NCBI RefSeq assembly: GCF_024227715.1 | Contig: NZ_CP100448.1 | Span: 310,001 to 374,000, forward strand | Source: Halomarina litorea | GTDB lineage: Archaea; Halobacteriota; Halobacteria; Halobacteriales; Haloarculaceae | Length of the DNA stretch: 64,000 bases | Direction of reading: 5' to 3' | Part shown: piece after piece, positions 17,204 to 24,771 of the stretch | Layout: every line of letters starts with the position of its first letter | How positions within the stretch are numbered: position 1 is the first letter of the stretch | Translations under genes and position numbers: made by a program | The notes under the pieces: model-generated | Told to the model about the DNA's origin: nothing | Seen by the model: only the letters and a program-made list of their open reading frames with translations | Database searches by the model: none

Positions 17204-17464
17204 TCAGGCGCTCGCGCCCTGACCGTAGGTCTCCTCGAGGTACTGGACGATGTCGTCGGACTCGGCCATCCCGTCGACCCCGTGGTCCCTATCGACGAGG
17301 ACGGGCACGCCTGTCTGACCGCTGACCTCCTTCACCTCGGTCCGGTCGCCGTGTGAGCGCGGGACCTCGTGCGAGTCGTACTCGAGGTTCAGTTCGTCGA
17401 GCTTGTTCTTGACCTTCGCACAGTACGGGCAGCCTTTGAGTTCGTAGAGTTCGAGGTTCGCCAT
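17204..17464 (-). CDS. Glutaredoxin
   Basis: 86 residues from the ATG at 17462-17464. The CPYC redox motif is at residues 12-15 and the cis-proline is in TGVPVLVD. The C-terminal GMAESDDIVQYLEETYG helix is typical of the GST-N/glutaredoxin fold. It probably reduces disulfides using the low-molecular-weight thiol gamma-glutamylcysteine; the partner is inferred. It is monocistronic. Confidence 0.93.
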   Translation of the reverse strand: MANLELYELKGCPYCAKVKNKLDELNLEYDSHEVPRSHGDRTEVKEVSGQTGVPVLVDRDHGVDGMAESDDIVQYLEETYGQGASA

Positions 17465-17578
17465 CGACGGTCGATACGTCCGTCGCCGGTAAGAAGGGTG
17501 TGTCCCTGTGCGGTCCCGGTGCAATCGCGTGACTGTGAGCGTATCTATCGGTGACGCCCACCGCGAGAGTGCGGTGGG

Positions 17579-18370
17579 TCAGTCCTCGGCCAACCGCTCG
17601 AAGGTCTTTCGCGCCCACGTGACCGCGTACTCGGCCCCGGCGTCGCGGTAGGCCTCGGTGTCGAGTGCGCCGAACGGCGTCGGGAGGTCGAGGTCGTGTT
17701 TCACGCCGCTACAGGCCAGTTCGGCGGCGGCGGCGAACTCGGTCCGGCCTGTCGCCACCTCGCGCGAGAGGCCGTCCAGTCGGGGCTGGAGTCGCTCGCC
17801 CGCGTCGACCCACGCCGCGTGCAAGCGCGGCCGGTCGGTCTCCCACTCGCGGAACGTCTCACGGGTGTGCAAGCCGAGGTAGGCGTCGTACAGCGCGACG
17901 GCGAGCTGGTAGGTGTCGGCCGGCGAGAGCGGCGTCGCGTCCGCGAGGTCCGGGTACGACTCGCCGAAGAACCCGAGGAAGTGCTCCGGGAGGCCGAGTC
18001 CCGCCTCGACGAGCGCCTCCGCGACGAGGAAGTCGAGAAAGTCGTCCGGACTCCCGCGGGTGCGCGCCTTGACGAACACGGTGGGTGGGGTCGTCTGGCG
18101 GGTCCAGGTGACGCCGCCGTCGCCCGGCATCCCGACGGTGAACTCCCCACCAGCAAACCGACGCAACTGGTCGGGCGCGTCGACGGGGAGCCACGCCTCG
18201 GGGTACGACACCGGATCGAGCGACTCGACGAGGACGCCGAGGCTCTCGGCCTGTGCCGGCGGTATCGTCTCGAAGTCCCGCTCACAGTCGAGGACGACCG
18301 CGTCGGAGACGTGCGTCTCGCGGACCGCCGCGAGGTCGTCGGGCAGGTCCCGTGGGGCGAACAGCGACAT
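17579..18370 (-). CDS. Conserved haloarchaeal protein of unknown function
   Basis: 263 residues, mostly soluble and acidic. Features are an N-terminal MSLFAPRDLPDDLAAVRETH, a beta-rich middle (TPPTVFVKARTRGSPDDFLD) and a helical C-terminal half with conserved-looking LPEHFLGFFGESYPDLADAT and LACSGVKHDLDLPTPFG. There is no catalytic signature I can name. The end LDTEAYRDAGAEYAVTWARK is strongly amphipathic. Upstream, 5 nt from its start, ends the 28-codon membrane peptide gene at 18376, so the two may be co-transcribed. Confidence 0.75.
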   Translation of the reverse strand: MSLFAPRDLPDDLAAVRETHVSDAVVLDCERDFETIPPAQAESLGVLVESLDPVSYPEAWLPVDAPDQLRRFAGGEFTVGMPGDGGVTWTRQTTPPTVFVKARTRGSPDDFLDFLVAEALVEAGLGLPEHFLGFFGESYPDLADATPLSPADTYQLAVALYDAYLGLHTRETFREWETDRPRLHAAWVDAGERLQPRLDGLSREVATGRTEFAAAAELACSGVKHDLDLPTPFGALDTEAYRDAGAEYAVTWARKTFERLAED

Positions 18371-18375
18371 CGTGG

Positions 18376-18462
18376 CTAGACGACGAGACTCGCGACCAGT
18401 ACCAGCGCGAGCACGGCCGAGACGACGACCGTCCCCACGACGACTTTCGTTGCTTCGCTCAT
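18376..18462 (-). CDS. 28-residue single-helix membrane peptide
   Basis: ATG to TAG encodes a peptide starting MSEATKVVVGTVVVSAVLAL: a short charged head, then one uninterrupted hydrophobic helix to the C-terminus. It sits directly upstream of the 263-residue gene on the same strand, with 5 nt between. Haloarchaea commonly carry such single-pass mini-proteins. The function is unknown, but the open frame with an intact helix and operon position supports coding. Confidence 0.6.
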   Translation of the reverse strand: MSEATKVVVGTVVVSAVLALVLVASLVV

Positions 18463-18510
18463 GTCCCCGCGTTCGCCCCCGACCGCTTAAGTCCTGCCGG
18501 GTTCCGGCGA

Positions 18511-18573
18511 CGGTCGCCGGTCGATGGGTGGACGACGAGGACAGTCACCGGTCGACGAGTGGACGACGAGGAC
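18511..18573 (+). repeat. 31-bp tandem repeat (two copies)
   Basis: The two units share GTGGACGACGAGGAC and CCGGTCGA, each with a few mismatches. They lie upstream of the 28-residue peptide gene's ATG. Confidence 0.6.
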
Positions 18574-18739
18574 GCTCGCGCGGTGGTGGTGGCACGACGC
18601 GACAGGTGACGTCGGTTCGACCGGAACCGGAGGGTCCGAGACGTTAAATAGAGTTGACATCAACGAGTAGGGAGGTGAAATCAGTCGATTCGGACCCTGT
18701 GCCGTCCGAATCTCCCGATACGGAGACTCGAGCTACAAA

Positions 18740-18759
18740 ACCCCTTCGTTTCGACTGGA
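18740..18759 (-). other. ORB-like box (type 2)
   Basis: ACCCCTTCGTTTCGACTGGA matches the reverse of the origin box core (AAACGAAGGGGT) but has CCAGTCG where the origin boxes have CCACCCG. The GGGG end points away from the origin, as in the two left-hand oriC boxes. Confidence 0.6.
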
Positions 18760-18987
18760 GACGGAGCTGGCCAGCGACGCTCGACGGGGTGAGGAGGCGG
18801 TGGGGAACGGACCCACGAAGCGGTCCCGAACGGGGGCGGCGGGGGGTCGAAGCGGTGCGGAGCGAGCGTGTGCGAACCGGACGGTACCGAACGGGAGCGT
18901 GTGAGAGGAGAGTTGTAGGCTGGAGGGAGGTGGCGTTGCAGAGGAAGGTGGGATGGGTCGGGTGGCGCGGGAGAGCGGACGGCGGGA

Positions 18988-19701
18988 CTATCTGGCGTCG
19001 GCGTCGCGACCGATCCAGTTCTCGGGCATCTGGATGACGTACCGGCCGTTCTCGCGGAGCGCGATGATGTACTCCTCGCGGTCGTACAGTTCCATCAGGT
19101 TGAGTTCGTACTGGCCGGGTTCGAGTATCTTGATGGACTCGAACTGGTCGTTGAGCTCCTCGCGGAGCTGGGACATGTCCGGCCGCTCGCCGGTCGGTTC
19201 GCGGACCACGCGGCCCTCGCCGGGCGGGACGTCGCGCTCGCTCGGGTCGGGGAGTTCGTCCGGGGAGGCGACCTCGCTGCGGGCGGATGCCTGCGCGCGG
19301 TCCTCGCCAGCCGGCGGTTCGTCGTCCGCGACGATGATGTCGTCCTCGGACGACTGTTCGTCGGTTCCAGACGAAACGGAGGGGTCGTCGGGCCACGGGC
19401 GGGGGTCGGCGTCCCCCTGGGAGTCCCCGTCCCGGTCACCGCGGACGGGCCGGTCGGACCCGGCGTCGGGGTCGGACCCGTCGCCGACCCAGTCGCGGAC
19501 CGTCGTGGTCGCCCGTCCCACCGTCTCGGCGACGCTCCCACCCTCTCGCTCGGGCGGGGAGTCGCCGGTGGGTTCCTCGGGGATGTCCGCCCCCTTCGGG
19601 TGGAACTGGAACTTGGCACCGCCACACTCCGGACAGCCGCCGAGCATCTCCTTCGAGCCGTCGGCGAAGACGTGTCCGCAGGTGGTACACTGGTGGGGCA
19701 T
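18988..19701 (-). CDS. arvC: Zinc-ribbon protein ArvC/OapC
   Basis: 237 residues. The N-terminal zinc ribbon is CTTCGHVF...GCPECGGAKF (residues 5-30). A long acidic, Ser/Asp/Pro-rich disordered linker (about 40-165) follows, then a conserved C-terminal helical/strand domain (LREELNDQFESIKILEPGQY, YIIALRENGRYVIQMPENWI). It is the third gene of the arvA-arvB-arvC operon, its ATG overlapping the arvB stop by one base. The family is linked to extracellular vesicle formation by the ArvA GTPase, and earlier was named origin-associated protein. It is strictly placed beside an origin here. Confidence 0.9.
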   Translation of the reverse strand: MPHQCTTCGHVFADGSKEMLGGCPECGGAKFQFHPKGADIPEEPTGDSPPEREGGSVAETVGRATTTVRDWVGDGSDPDAGSDRPVRGDRDGDSQGDADPRPWPDDPSVSSGTDEQSSEDDIIVADDEPPAGEDRAQASARSEVASPDELPDPSERDVPPGEGRVVREPTGERPDMSQLREELNDQFESIKILEPGQYELNLMELYDREEYIIALRENGRYVIQMPENWIGRDADAR

Positions 19702-20102
19702 TATCGACGAGTGACCAGCGCGCTGATGAGGTTCTCGTCCTTGTGGAGCGTCTCGATTCGGTTGGCGGGACCGATGACGGTGAGTTTGTTGCCGCCGTCG
19801 GAGTCCCGCCCCATCAGGCGGTTGAACAGGCCGCCGTCGTTCGAGCTGGGCCGCGGGTAGGTCTCGATTTCGATACCGGTGAACTCGTCGGGGCTGATCT
19901 CGCTCATCGTCACCTCGATGAGTTTCGACTCCTCGTCGGGCGAGAGGCCCTCTTCTAAGATGACGATGTTGTCGTCGTGGACGCTGTCGAGGATCATCCG
20001 GATCTTCTCCATCGTCCGGAGTTTCGACATCCGCTCCCCGCTGATGAGGTCGATCTGGACGCCCTCGGGCACGCCACCGTCGTCCGCTTGGATTCCCGGC
20101 AT
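19701..20102 (-). CDS. arvB: ArvB/OapB family protein (DUF2073)
   Basis: 133 residues. Conserved blocks are QIDLISGERMSKLRTMEKIR near the N-terminus, DNIVILEEGLSPDEESKLIE, and the C-terminal VIGPANRIETLHKDENLISA. This is DUF2073, found next to ArvA in euryarchaea. It lies 4 nt downstream of arvA and overlaps arvC by one base, so the three are translated from one message. It probably assists the ArvA GTPase; the mechanism is unknown. Confidence 0.92.
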   Translation of the reverse strand: MPGIQADDGGVPEGVQIDLISGERMSKLRTMEKIRMILDSVHDDNIVILEEGLSPDEESKLIEVTMSEISPDEFTGIEIETYPRPSSNDGGLFNRLMGRDSDGGNKLTVIGPANRIETLHKDENLISALVTRR

Positions 20103-20106
20103 GGTG

Positions 20107-20754
20107 TTACCCGAAGTACTCCGCGATCTTGTCGTACACTTCGTCCATGTTCTCGCCTTCGAGCGCCGACAGCGGCACCGTCTCGTGTTGCGGGAACGCG
20201 TTGGCGATCTGCTGGACGCTCGACTCCTCGAGGTCGATCTTGTTCGCGAAGATGAGCACCGGCAGGTCCTTCGACTCGATGATGCCGATGAGCATGGTGT
20301 TGACCTGCGTGAAGGGGTCCTCGGTGCTGTCGAGGACGTAGATGACGCCGTCGACGTCCTCGCGGAGCCAGTGCATCGCCTCGGCGACGCCCTCGGTGGC
20401 CTCGCGGGAACGACGCACGGCGTCTTCCTTCTCGATGTCGTGTTCGAGGAACTCCTTGTAGTCGACCTTCGTCGTCACGCCCGGCGTGTCCACGATGTCG
20501 ATGCTGACGCTCTTGCCGTTGCGCTTGATCTCGACGTTCTCCTTCCTGCGCGCGCGGCGCGTCTCGTGGGGCACGTGACTCTCCGGGCCGACGGCGTCGC
20601 CGGTCCAGTCACGCGCGATACGGTTCGCGAGCGTCGTCTTCCCGGCGTTGGGCGGCCCGTAGATGCCGATGCGTCTCGGTTCCTGGTCCGGGCCGGCGAA
20701 CAGTTTCGCCGTGACCTGCGCGATACTCGACCTGAGTTCCGTGAGTAGTCCCAT
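20107..20754 (-). CDS. arvA: Era-like small GTPase ArvA/OapA
   Basis: 215 residues. The N-terminal amphipathic helix (MGLLTELRSSIAQVTAKLFA) could bind membrane. The P-loop is GPPNAGKTT (33-41), the G3 motif is VDTPGVTT, and the G4 motif is FANKIDLEE. The family was described first as origin-associated and later as the driver of euryarchaeal vesicle budding. The gene faces away from orc1 across oriC. A TATA-like TTTAAGTC lies about 65 nt upstream of its start. Confidence 0.93.
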   Translation of the reverse strand: MGLLTELRSSIAQVTAKLFAGPDQEPRRIGIYGPPNAGKTTLANRIARDWTGDAVGPESHVPHETRRARRKENVEIKRNGKSVSIDIVDTPGVTTKVDYKEFLEHDIEKEDAVRRSREATEGVAEAMHWLREDVDGVIYVLDSTEDPFTQVNTMLIGIIESKDLPVLIFANKIDLEESSVQQIANAFPQHETVPLSALEGENMDEVYDKIAEYFG

Positions 20755-20831
20755 CCTGAATAATCCTCCCCGCGCCCCGCACGGGGGCGCGTCTACCCGC
20801 TATAGCCGACCCGATTGACTTAAACGTGCGT

Positions 20832-20856
20832 CAGACAAATGTCAGAAATTTGTCTG
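20832..20856. repeat. Inverted repeat between arvA and the first ORB
   Basis: CAGACAAAT and ATTTGTCTG are perfect 9-bp arms with a 7-nt centre, AT-rich against the background. It is 17 nt from the left-most ORB and just upstream of the arvA TATA box, so it may be an operator or a cruciform element of the origin. Confidence 0.6.
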
Positions 20857-20873
20857 CTTTGACGGGTCGCCGT

Positions 20874-20896
20874 ACCCCTTCATTTCGCATGGAAAC
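20874..20896 (-). other. Origin recognition box A
   Basis: ACCCCTTCATTTCGCATGG followed by AAAC. It differs from the core at two or three positions, so it is probably a weaker Orc1 site. Confidence 0.65.
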
Positions 20897-21220
20897 CGAC
20901 GTACGAGCCGGTGAGTGGTGAGATTCCGGACCCCCGACGCGGACCTGTCGACGACCCTCTCTCGGTGGAGTGCACTCGAAGTGGTGCCCTCGAACGTCGA
21001 GGCGAAACGAGACGATACGAGGCGAAACGAGACAGACTAGAGGACCCGGACGGGACGGGTCCCGACCGGAGTGAGGTCGGAACAGTGCCGCGGTCGAACG
21101 GTGGGGAGGCCGAAGCCGATCGAAGCGGGACCGCCGGGGCGGGACTGTCGAGACGGAGAAGGGGTCCAGGGTGTGTGCCAACCTCAGGGGTATGTGCTAG
21201 AATGTCGTGTCGACACCCCC

Positions 21221-21242
21221 ACCCCTTCGTTTCGGGTGGAAC
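21221..21242 (-). other. Origin recognition box B (left of unwinding region)
   Basis: ACCCCTTCGTTTCGGGTGGA, flanked on the left by CCCCC and on the right by GGGGTGGGGTGGGGG. It is identical in its 20-bp core to box C in inverted orientation. Confidence 0.88.
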
Positions 21243-21299
21243 CGGTCGAAGGGGTGGGGTGGGGGAGTGGCGGCGGTCGGAATCGCGGGTCGACGAGAC

Positions 21300-21450
21300 G
21301 CGGTTCGTCACTAGAACTAGAAACGAATCGGGCAGAGTCGCTTCCTTACACTAGAAGACACTAGAAATGAAGAAGAATCTGCCCGTTGTTTCTAGTGCGG
21401 GTCCGGTTCGCCTGACGAACGTATGAAGGTTTCCCTTCTAGTAGCCGCCG
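21300..21450. other. Putative DNA unwinding element with CTAGAA repeats
   Basis: Between boxes B and C the sequence is AT-richer. It carries CACTAGAACTAGAAAC (from 21309), ACACTAGAAGACACTAGAAA (from 21348) and the inverse forms TTTCTAGTG (about 21390) and TTCTAGTAG (about 21436). Repeats flanked by inverted ORBs are the expected layout of a haloarchaeal unwinding element. Confidence 0.75.
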
Positions 21451-21485
21451 CCGACTCTCGACACCCCCCACCCGCCTTCGGGCCG

Positions 21486-21506
21486 TTCCACCCGAAACGA
21501 AGGGGT
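21486..21506 (+). other. Origin recognition box C (right of unwinding region)
   Basis: TTCCACCCGAAACGAAGGGG plus T, followed by GGGGGGG. With box B it forms an inverted pair about 243 bp apart. The G-run next to the box matches the G-string described in haloarchaeal origins. Confidence 0.88.
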
Positions 21507-21628
21507 GGGGGGGTTCGACGCCTCCTCACTCACTCACGCGTCTCTCGGAACCGCTTGCCGCCGGACCCGTCACGTCCCCTGCCCCCCGTTTCCGGTCCAC
21601 AGCCCTCTCGACCGTGGCCGAACTGCCG

Positions 21629-21648
21629 TCGAGTGGAAACGAAGGGGT
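21629..21648 (+). other. Origin recognition box D
   Basis: TCGAGTGGAAACGAAGGGGT, same orientation as box C, 122 bp further right. The GTGGAAACGAAGGGGT part is the closest match here to the general archaeal ORB. Confidence 0.8.
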
Positions 21649-22061
21649 GTCCGACGAACGACGACGAGTGCTGAACGAACGACAATATGTGCTAGCAATC
21701 AACGCCACCACGTTCGAGGGGTAACCCCTCCCCTCGAGGGTGCTGTCCATTCGGGCAACCGTCGCCGTCCTCGCGCCCGCAGCAGTCGCCACCCACCGCG
21801 CCCCATCTCGTCACCTCCTACCACACCCCATCACGCCACCTCGACACCAACCCCCTCGGTCCACTCCCTCCACCCCACCCGCAGAACCCGCATCGTCACC
21901 ATCGCGGGTCGCGCCGCCGACTTCGAGGCGGTCCGCGGTGGGTGATGCGCCCCTCGTCTGTCGACTGGACGTGTCGGACTCTCCGGGAACCCCCGTCGGG
22001 TTGCTGGGGGTCGGAGCGGCGACCCGTCCGCTCCCGCGGGGCCCAATTCGTCACCGACCAG

Positions 22062-22073
22062 AATATTTAATTA
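22062..22073 (+). promoter_or_regulatory. Likely TATA box of orc1
   Basis: AATATTTAATTA is the most AT-rich stretch upstream of orc1. Initiation about 27 nt later would give a 5' leader of about 125 nt that contains ORB E, which would allow self-regulation by Orc1. Confidence 0.45.
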
Positions 22074-22187
22074 CTCGACCGACTACGTGTTCTTCTGCAT
22101 CAACTGGACGTGCCCCTGCAGGAGCAAATACGCGAGAGGCCGTTTCGTCTGTATCTACGGCCGTCTCGAGGGGTGCGCCACTATCGA

Positions 22188-22208
22188 TTCCACCCGAAAC
22201 GGAGGGGT
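22188..22208 (+). other. Origin recognition box E in the orc1 leader
   Basis: TTCCACCCGAAACGGAGGGG plus T differs from box C by one base. It ends 13 nt before the orc1 ATG, a position where bound Orc1 could repress its own gene. Confidence 0.82.
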
Positions 22209-22221
22209 GAGGGGTACTTAA

Positions 22222-23781
22222 ATGACGGACGCGAACTCTGAACCGGAACGGACGACGGCGGCGGGGTCCTCCGCCGACCCCGCCGACCGCACCGAAGAGG
22301 CATCGTTCGAAGAACTCGACGTCGACGAGGGAAGCGAGGACGGAACCGGGAGCACCGACGCGGCGGAGGACGGGTCGGGCGACGCGGACGAAGCCGCCCC
22401 GGGGCTGTTCGACGACCTGCTGAGCGGCGAGCCCATCTTCGAGAACAAGGAGGTCCTTCGACCCTCCTACACGCCGCGGCGGCTGCCCCACCGCGAGGAG
22501 CAGATCAACAACATGGCGACTATCCTCGTCACCGCGCTGCGCGGGGACACGCCGTCGAACATCCTCATCTACGGGAAGACGGGGACGGGCAAGACGGCCA
22601 GCGCGAAGTTCGTCAGCGAGGAACTCGAATCGACGTCCCAGAAATACGAGGTCCCCTGCGAGGTCCAGTACATCAACTGTGAGGTGACCGACACGCAGTA
22701 CCGCGTGCTCGCACAGCTCGCGAACAAGTTCATCGAGGAGAACATCGCGTTCATCGACGAGTCGCTGGACCGGCTTCGGGACCTCCACGAGCGAGTGGAG
22801 GCGCGCGGCCCGGTGGCCCTCGAGGACACCTCCTTCGAGGAGCCCGCCGCCCTCGAATCGCGCATCGAGGATTTGGAGGCCGACCGCGAGGAGTTCGAGC
22901 CCGTCCCCATGACGGGGTGGCCGACCGACCGCGTCTACTCGACGTTCTTCGAGGCCGTCGACTACCGCGAGCGGGTCGTCGTCATCATGCTCGACGAGAT
23001 CGACAAACTCGTCGAGAAGTCCGGCGACGACACCCTCTACAACCTCTCGCGGATGAACTCCGAACTCGACAACTCGCGGGTGTCCATCATGGGCATCTCG
23101 AACGACCTGAAGTTCACCGACTTCCTCGACCCGCGCGTGAAGTCGAGCCTCGGCGAGGAGGAGATCGTCTTTCCCCCGTACGACGCCACCCAACTCAAGG
23201 ACATCCTCCAGCACCGCTCTGACATCGCGTTCAAGGACGACACCCTCTCGGAGGACGTCATCCCGCTGTGTGCCGCCTTCGCCGCACAGGAACACGGGGA
23301 CGCCCGACGCGCCCTCGACCTCCTGCGGACGGCGGGCGAACTCGCCGAACGCGACCGGACCGAACACATCAACGAGGAACACGTCCGGCGCGCACAGGAG
23401 AAGATCGAACTCGACCGCGTGGTCGAGGTGGTCCGGACGCTCCCGACGCAGTCGAAACTCGTCCTCTACGCGGTCATCCTCTTAGAGGAGAACGGGGTCC
23501 ACAACATCAACACCGGCGAGGTGTTCAACATCTACAAGCGCCTCTGTAACGAGATCGACATGGACGTCCTCACCCAGCGTCGGGTGACGGACCTCATCTC
23601 CGAACTCGACATGCTCGGCATCGTCAACGCCGTCGTCGTCTCGAAGGGGCGCTACGGCCGCACGAAGGAGATGAGCCTCTCGGTCCCGTTGACCGAGACC
23701 AAACGCGTCCTGCTGGCGGACTCCCGACTCGCGGACGTCGAGGAGGCACAACCGTTCGTGCAGGCGCGTTTCGACGAGTAG
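22222..23781 (+). CDS. orc1: Orc1/Cdc6 replication initiator
   Basis: 519 residues. An acidic disordered N-terminal region of about 75 residues precedes the AAA+ domain: Walker A GKTGTGKT near 117-124, Walker B VIMLDEIDK near 254, and sensor region SIMGISNDLKF. A lid follows with AAQEHGDARRALDLLRTAGE (sensor 2 Arg), then a C-terminal winged helix (VLTQRRVTDLISELDMLGIV). It binds ORBs, opens the adjacent DNA and loads MCM. The AAA+ domain holds an insert of about 40 residues after FIDESLDRLRDLHERVEARG, typical of haloarchaeal origin-linked Orc1. The ATG lies just after TACTTAA. Confidence 0.96.
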   Translation: MTDANSEPERTTAAGSSADPADRTEEASFEELDVDEGSEDGTGSTDAAEDGSGDADEAAPGLFDDLLSGEPIFENKEVLRPSYTPRRLPHREEQINNMATILVTALRGDTPSNILIYGKTGTGKTASAKFVSEELESTSQKYEVPCEVQYINCEVTDTQYRVLAQLANKFIEENIAFIDESLDRLRDLHERVEARGPVALEDTSFEEPAALESRIEDLEADREEFEPVPMTGWPTDRVYSTFFEAVDYRERVVVIMLDEIDKLVEKSGDDTLYNLSRMNSELDNSRVSIMGISNDLKFTDFLDPRVKSSLGEEEIVFPPYDATQLKDILQHRSDIAFKDDTLSEDVIPLCAAFAAQEHGDARRALDLLRTAGELAERDRTEHINEEHVRRAQEKIELDRVVEVVRTLPTQSKLVLYAVILLEENGVHNINTGEVFNIYKRLCNEIDMDVLTQRRVTDLISELDMLGIVNAVVVSKGRYGRTKEMSLSVPLTETKRVLLADSRLADVEEAQPFVQARFDE

Positions 23782-23795
23782 CCTCGACTCCCGCC

Positions 23796-23890
23796 CACAC
23801 GGTTCTCACCACACCACACGGTTCTCACCACACCGCACGGCTCTCATCACACCACGCGGTCCTCACCCCATCACACCGTACGGTTCTCAG
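23796..23890. repeat. 19-bp tandem repeats between orc1 and sec11
   Basis: Two exact copies of CACACGGTTCTCACCACAC (23796-23814, 23815-23833) are followed by a diverged copy (23834-23852), one of 24 bp (23853-23876) and a partial one that enters the sec11 stop. They fill the whole gap between the two convergent genes. Confidence 0.85.
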
Positions 23891-24645
23891 TCCCGCCGTC
23901 CCGACAGCGACAGGACCGCCAGTCCGCCGAGGCCGCTGACCGCACCGACGTAGACGACGCCCTCGCCGTAGAAGGTGCTCAGGAGGAGACGGATGTTGCC
24001 GAGCAGCGGGATGCGGAACTCGGCAGTGCCGACGACCCACCCCGGCTTGACGGGGTCGTCGGTGATCTGAGCCACCTGGTCGTACTGCGGATTGGTGCGC
24101 TCGTTGTCACCCTTCGTGATGAACCCCGCGTTGGGGGCGGGGCAGGCGGGCAGTTCCCGGCAGTCGTCGTAGCGACCGAGGTACGCGGGGTCCGCCCGGT
24201 CGTACCAGTTCTCCCCCTCCTCGACCCAGAAGTGCGCCCGGTGGATGATGGGCGTCGCGCCGGGGTCGCCGTCCGGTCGGTAAACGATGACGTCGCCGGC
24301 CATCCCGAACTTGTCGTAGCCGGTCTCCAGACCGGTCCGGTAGGTCACCACCCCCGTCGACTCGCCGTCGGCGACGGTCGCGCTCCCGTCGGCGAAGCGG
24401 TGTTCCTCCGTCACGAAGACGAGGTCGCCCTTCTGGATGTGTGGTTCCATGCTCTCGCTCTCGATGGCGACCATCGGCGGCCAGACGCCGCTGACGGCGA
24501 ACAGGAGTGCGCCGACGAGCATCACGGCGGCGACGCTCACGCCGATTTCGCGGACGTACGCCACCGCCTCGTGGTCCGTGGTGAGAAGCCAGCGAACCCA
24601 GCCGACGCCGGACGGTCGTTCGCGGTCCTCACCGGGGTCTCTCAT
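23887..24645 (-). CDS. sec11: Signal peptidase I (Sec11-type)
   Basis: 252 residues. The N-terminal cytoplasmic head is about 35 residues, followed by a membrane helix (VSVAAVMLVGALLFAVSGVW). The catalytic Ser is in ESESMEPHI. The His replacing bacterial Lys is in PIIHRAHFW and the Asp is in TKGDNERTNP, so this is the archaeal/ER Ser-His-Asp class. A C-terminal hydrophobic helix (VVYVGAVSGLGGLAVLSL) gives a second anchor. It cleaves Sec and possibly Tat signal peptides outside the membrane. It is divergent from polD1 by 126 bp and keeps the conserved place between orc1 and polD1. Confidence 0.93.
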   Translation of the reverse strand: MRDPGEDRERPSGVGWVRWLLTTDHEAVAYVREIGVSVAAVMLVGALLFAVSGVWPPMVAIESESMEPHIQKGDLVFVTEEHRFADGSATVADGESTGVVTYRTGLETGYDKFGMAGDVIVYRPDGDPGATPIIHRAHFWVEEGENWYDRADPAYLGRYDDCRELPACPAPNAGFITKGDNERTNPQYDQVAQITDDPVKPGWVVGTAEFRIPLLGNIRLLLSTFYGEGVVYVGAVSGLGGLAVLSLSGRRD

Positions 24646-24740
24646 TGAGTGGAGTACCTCTGCGTGCGGTTTCAACCTTCTGTCTCTGTCGGGTGTCCCC
24701 ACGACCCGTCGGTGGGCGGACCGGTCCCGACGAGACGCTA

Positions 24741-24750
24741 CGCTTTTGCC
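24741..24750 (+). promoter_or_regulatory. TATA-like promoter of polD1
   Basis: CGCTTTTGCC is centred 27 nt before the GTG at 24772. This supports that GTG as both transcription and translation start. Confidence 0.6.
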
Positions 24751-24771
24751 GCCCCTCTCCCACCCTCCCCT

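Larger units (their letters stand above)
18463..18987. other. Intergenic region left of the arv operon
   Basis: No convincing gene. It contains two copies of a 31-bp tandem repeat (18511-18573), a TATA-like GTTAAATAGA at 18646-18655, a Shine-Dalgarno-like GGAGGTGA at 18671-18678, and an ORB-like box at 18740-18759. A plus-strand frame from a GTG at 18676 stays open to 19037 but is Arg/Trp-rich without recognisable structure, so I do not call it as a gene. Confidence 0.5.
20755..22221. other. oriC1: Chromosomal replication origin (oriC1 type)
   Basis: This 1.47-kb gene-free region between arvA and orc1 holds five ORBs. Two (20874-20896, 21221-21242) face one way and three (21486-21506, 21629-21648, 22188-22208) the other. 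All have the G-rich end pointing outward from a central AT-richer segment with CTAGAA repeats. The two inner boxes form an extended inverted repeat with G-runs on both sides. The same gene order (arvC-B-A, origin, orc1, sec11, polD1) surrounds the first origin of other haloarchaeal chromosomes, as in Haloferax volcanii. ORFs in this region lack coding character. Confidence 0.92.

Noticed and set aside
18654-19037. Plus-strand 127-residue ORF left of arvC
   Set aside because: There is a TATA-like box and a Shine-Dalgarno-like GGAGGTGA, but the product is Arg/Trp-rich without structure and its codon use is unlike neighbours. Kept only as a note on the intergenic region.
20911-21674. ORFs of 80-147 residues inside the origin region
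   Set aside because: They cross ORBs and G-runs, are Arg/Gly/Ser-rich and lack third-position GC bias; better explained as non-coding origin DNA.
22051-23382. 443-residue minus-strand ORF opposite orc1
   Set aside because: Antisense to the AAA+ initiator and running into the origin; no coding character of its own.
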